Shown here: positions 6,399 to 8,725 of the stretch, in pieces
How positions within the stretch are numbered: the stretch's first letter is position 1
How the letters are laid out: every line of letters begins with the position of its first letter
Source of the DNA: IDS-8 sp035304285
GTDB taxonomy: Bacteria > Pseudomonadota > Gammaproteobacteria > Steroidobacterales > Woeseiaceae
Direction: 5' to 3'
Assembly (NCBI GenBank): GCA_035304285.1
Contig: DATGQI010000142.1
Location: forward strand, 1 to 8,725
Length of the DNA: 8,725 nucleotides
Made by a program: the position numbers and the translations under genes
The notes under the pieces: generated by a model
The model's database searches: none
The model's input: only the letters and a program-made list of their open reading frames with translations
Told to the model about the DNA's origin: nothing

Positions 6399-8725
6399 CT
6401 ATGCGACCGCGCGCGTGACCCGCTTCGGTTCCGCCACTCCGTAACCCTGGGCGTAGTCGATGCCCATGCCGCGAAGCATCGTAATGATCTCTTCGTTCTC
6501 GGCGAACTCGGCGATCGTCTGCTTGCCGGTCAGGTGTCCAATTTCGTTGATCGATCGCACCATCTCGCGGTCGATCGGGTCGTGGAGTATTTCCTTCACG
6601 AAGCTGCCGTCAATCTTGAGAAAGTCCACGGGGAAATGCTTCAGGTAACCGAACGAGGACAGCCCGGTTCCGAAATCATCCAGCGCGAACTTGCAACCGA
6701 GCTCCTTCAGGGCGTTGATGAAGCGGTTTGCCTGTGAATAACTGGCTATCGCGGCTGTTTCGGTTATTTCGAAGCAAATCTTGGTGGCATCGAGCCCGCT
6801 CATCTGGAACTGATCGATGACGAATGGAAGAAACTTTTCGTCGCCGAGGCTCTGCCCCGACAGGTTTATGGAACAAAGGCTCAGGCGCTCTCGCTCATCC
6901 GCTTCCGAAACCAGCCAGCGGAACGCGTTCTTGATCACCCAGCGGTCAATGCTCGGAGTGATCCCGTAGCGCTCCGCGGCCTCGATGAACAACCCGGGTG
7001 CGACGATGCCGCCGGTCTCATCCCGCATCCGCAGCAGCAGCTCGTAATGCGCCCCATCTTCCGCGGTTTGCAGCGGCTGGATGGTCTGCCTGAACAGTTC
7101 GAAGCGATCCTCGTCCAGCGCATTGTTGATGCGGGCAGCCCATTGCATTTCGCGGCGCCGGCGCATGAGGTCGATGTCGTTTTCGAGAAAGCTGTGAATC
7201 CGGTTGCGGCCTGCCTCCTTGGCGGCGGCACATGCGCTGTCGGCGGCGCTCATCAGCGAAGCAACGTCCTCGTTGTCCGCGGTGATCGGCACTACGCCGA
7301 TGCTCACGCCGAGACGGAAGCTGCGGTCATCCCAGAGGAATTTGAAATCACCTATCGCTGCGCGGAGGATCTCGGCCGTCTGCATCGCCTCGTCCAGGCT
7401 ACAGCTTTCCAGTAGAACACCGAACTCATCTCCTCCGAGGCGTGCCAGCGTATCGCGCCAGCGGATCTTCGATTTCAGTAATGCACCAAGCTGGCCCAGC
7501 AGGGCATCGCCCGCGCTGTGCCCGCAGGAATCGTTGACGATCTTGAACTGGTCGAGGTCCAGGTAACAAAGTGCATAGGATGTTTCGCGGGCGCGGGCGC
7601 TCTTCAGCGCGCGCTCCAGGCGGTTCTCGAATTCCCGCCGGTTGACCAGACCGGTGAGAATGTCGTGACTCGTGTGATAGCTGAGCCGCCGGTTGAGTTC
7701 ACGCGACTCGCTGACGTCGTGGAAGACCAGCACGCCGCCGGTGACCTCACCCTTGCCGTTCCGGATCGGCGATGCGGTGCTCTCTATATAGAGTTCATTG
7801 CCATCCCGCCGGATCAGCAGTGTCGGCCGGACCGACTTGATCGAGCGATCGCGGCGGATCGACACTGACAGCGGATTTTCTAGCGGCTCGCAGGTTTCCT
7901 CGTGGAAACCGCGAAAGATATCGTCGATAGGCCTGCCGCTGGCATCGTCAACCTTCCAGCCGGTCAGCTCTTCCGCGACCGGGTTTATGTACTCGACGTT
8001 GCAGTTGGCGTCGGTGGTGACGACGCCGTCGCCAATCGAACGCAGCGTAATCTGGGCGCTTTCCTTCTCCCGGAACAGCGCTTCTTCATAGAGCTTGCGT
8101 TCCGTGATGTCTACTTCGACGCCCAGCAGGCGAATGAGACGTCCCTTGTCGTCCTGGCGCGCCTTGGCGCGACTGGTCATCCAGCGCCACTCGCCATTCT
8201 GGTGCTTCATGCGGTGCACGCTTTCGAAAAACACCGTCTTGCCCTCCAGGTGTTCCCGCATCTTTGCCTGGACGCGCGCCATATCGTCGGGATGCACAAG
8301 GCGGTACCAGTCCGGCAGAACGTCGTCGCGGTCCTGGTCGTAACCGAGCATCTCCTTCCAGCGTCGTGACAGCTCTATCCGTTTCGTTTGGCCGTCGAAA
8401 TCCCAGATCCCGTCGTTGGCCGTCAGGTTGACGAGCCGGTTGCGCTCCTCCAGTTCCTCGAGTGCCGCAAGGGTGCGCATGCGCTCGAGCCCCGATGCGA
8501 GCGAGGCACCAATGAGCTTCATCAGCAAATGCAGGCTGGCATCCCAGCACTCTACCGGGCGTTCATTCGCCAATGCGAGGAATCCCGCGAGTTCATCGCG
8601 TACGGTAAAACCGATAACGAGACACGAGCCGATGTTGAGCTCCCCGAGCCTTGCCAATTCCGGCTTGGCCATACCCGGGCCATCGTCCGTGTCGGAGATG
8701 TCGATCAGCCGCAGGTGACCGATGC
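6399..8725 (-). CDS. GAF-PAS-PAS-GGDEF-EAL cyclic-di-GMP signalling protein, N-terminus outside the window
   Basis: Hybrid regulator predicted to make and/or degrade cyclic-di-GMP under sensory control. The frame stays open to the window edge beyond the ATG at 8672, so that ATG is probably internal; 775 residues are visible. Domains by coordinates: end of a GAF domain (8725 to about 8450, with GSCLVIGFTV and LAGFLALANE), PAS with PAC (about 8425-8095, HPDD and LLGVEVDITERK), a second PAS (about 8050-7700, SIGDGVVTTD, INPVAEELTGW), GGDEF (about 7670-7180) and EAL (about 7130-6405). GGDEF is intact at 7422-7436 and the inhibitory site RWRD stands five residues before it. In the EAL domain the signature is ELLLR (7029-7043), but the Glu is kept, as are INLSG, EITET, DDFGTG, KIDGSF, AEFAEN and YAQGY, so phosphodiesterase activity is plausible. 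No membrane helix is seen in this part, suggesting a cytosolic sensor. Confidence 0.94.
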   Translation of the reverse strand, partial: IGHLRLIDISDTDDGPGMAKPELARLGELNIGSCLVIGFTVRDELAGFLALANERPVECWDASLHLLMKLIGASLASGLERMRTLAALEELEERNRLVNLTANDGIWDFDGQTKRIELSRRWKEMLGYDQDRDDVLPDWYRLVHPDDMARVQAKMREHLEGKTVFFESVHRMKHQNGEWRWMTSRAKARQDDKGRLIRLLGVEVDITERKLYEEALFREKESAQITLRSIGDGVVTTDANCNVEYINPVAEELTGWKVDDASGRPIDDIFRGFHEETCEPLENPLSVSIRRDRSIKSVRPTLLIRRDGNELYIESTASPIRNGKGEVTGGVLVFHDVSESRELNRRLSYHTSHDILTGLVNRREFENRLERALKSARARETSYALCYLDLDQFKIVNDSCGHSAGDALLGQLGALLKSKIRWRDTLARLGGDEFGVLLESCSLDEAMQTAEILRAAIGDFKFLWDDRSFRLGVSIGVVPITADNEDVASLMSAADSACAAAKEAGRNRIHSFLENDIDLMRRRREMQWAARINNALDEDRFELFRQTIQPLQTAEDGAHYELLLRMRDETGGIVAPGLFIEAAERYGITPSIDRWVIKNAFRWLVSEADERERLSLCSINLSGQSLGDEKFLPFVIDQFQMSGLDATKICFEITETAAIASYSQANRFINALKELGCKFALDDFGTGLSSFGYLKHFPVDFLKIDGSFVKEILHDPIDREMVRSINEIGHLTGKQTIAEFAENEEIITMLRGMGIDYAQGYGVAEPKRVTRAVA

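Noticed and set aside
5811..6737. 308-codon plus-strand frame crossing nadC, the REP cluster and the GGDEF-EAL gene
   Set aside because: The translation is low-complexity Arg/Gly-rich in nadC and then antisense to the EAL domain; no single protein family spans it.
8672..8725. ATG at 8672 as the true start of the GGDEF-EAL gene
   Set aside because: The frame is open to the window edge and the residues before the ATG (such as HLRLIDISD) continue the GAF-like sequence, so the gene most likely starts outside the window.

Overview
The window is an ordinary chromosomal stretch from a GC-rich Gammaproteobacterium. The evidence is a homodimeric-type AceE, an RNase T, a short CGFS monothiol glutaredoxin and a gammaproteobacterial-style NadC with REP repeats at its end. 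A deep-branching lineage (for example Steroidobacterales, Woeseiales or Nevskiales) seems likelier than an enteric, but this is inference from general sequence character and I cannot place the genus. There is no integrase, transposase, plasmid or phage gene, no rRNA or tRNA, and no CRISPR array.

Layout: 1-1139 (minus) is the N-terminal 379 residues of AceE, cut by the window edge. A short divergent spacer follows, then on the plus strand an M17 leucyl aminopeptidase (1328-2878) and RNase T (2925-3605), probably co-transcribed. RNase T converges on the monothiol glutaredoxin GrxD (3602-3916, minus), and the two genes share a palindromic CTAG that supplies both stop codons. A small BON-domain lipoprotein (4012-4419, minus) diverges from a PuuD-like membrane protein (4646-5260, plus). 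Their shared AT-rich spacer holds a perfect -10 hexamer and repeated TGTTGATT boxes. A strong hairpin terminator (5275-5309) separates this unit from nadC (5371-6222, plus). The nadC stop codon lies inside the first of three REP elements (6219-6385) that fill the spacer before the convergent GAF-PAS-PAS-GGDEF-EAL signalling protein (6399-8725, minus, N-terminus beyond the window).

The genes do not form one pathway. They combine central metabolism (pyruvate dehydrogenase, NAD synthesis), RNA and peptide turnover, Fe-S and redox housekeeping, an envelope lipoprotein and a cyclic-di-GMP switch. I found no convincing new multi-gene system. The points most worth a second look are the stand-alone PuuD-type membrane domain with no cytochrome c part, the REP cluster that supplies the nadC stop codon, the repeat-rich divergent spacer at 4463-4505, and the shared stop palindrome of rnt and grxD.
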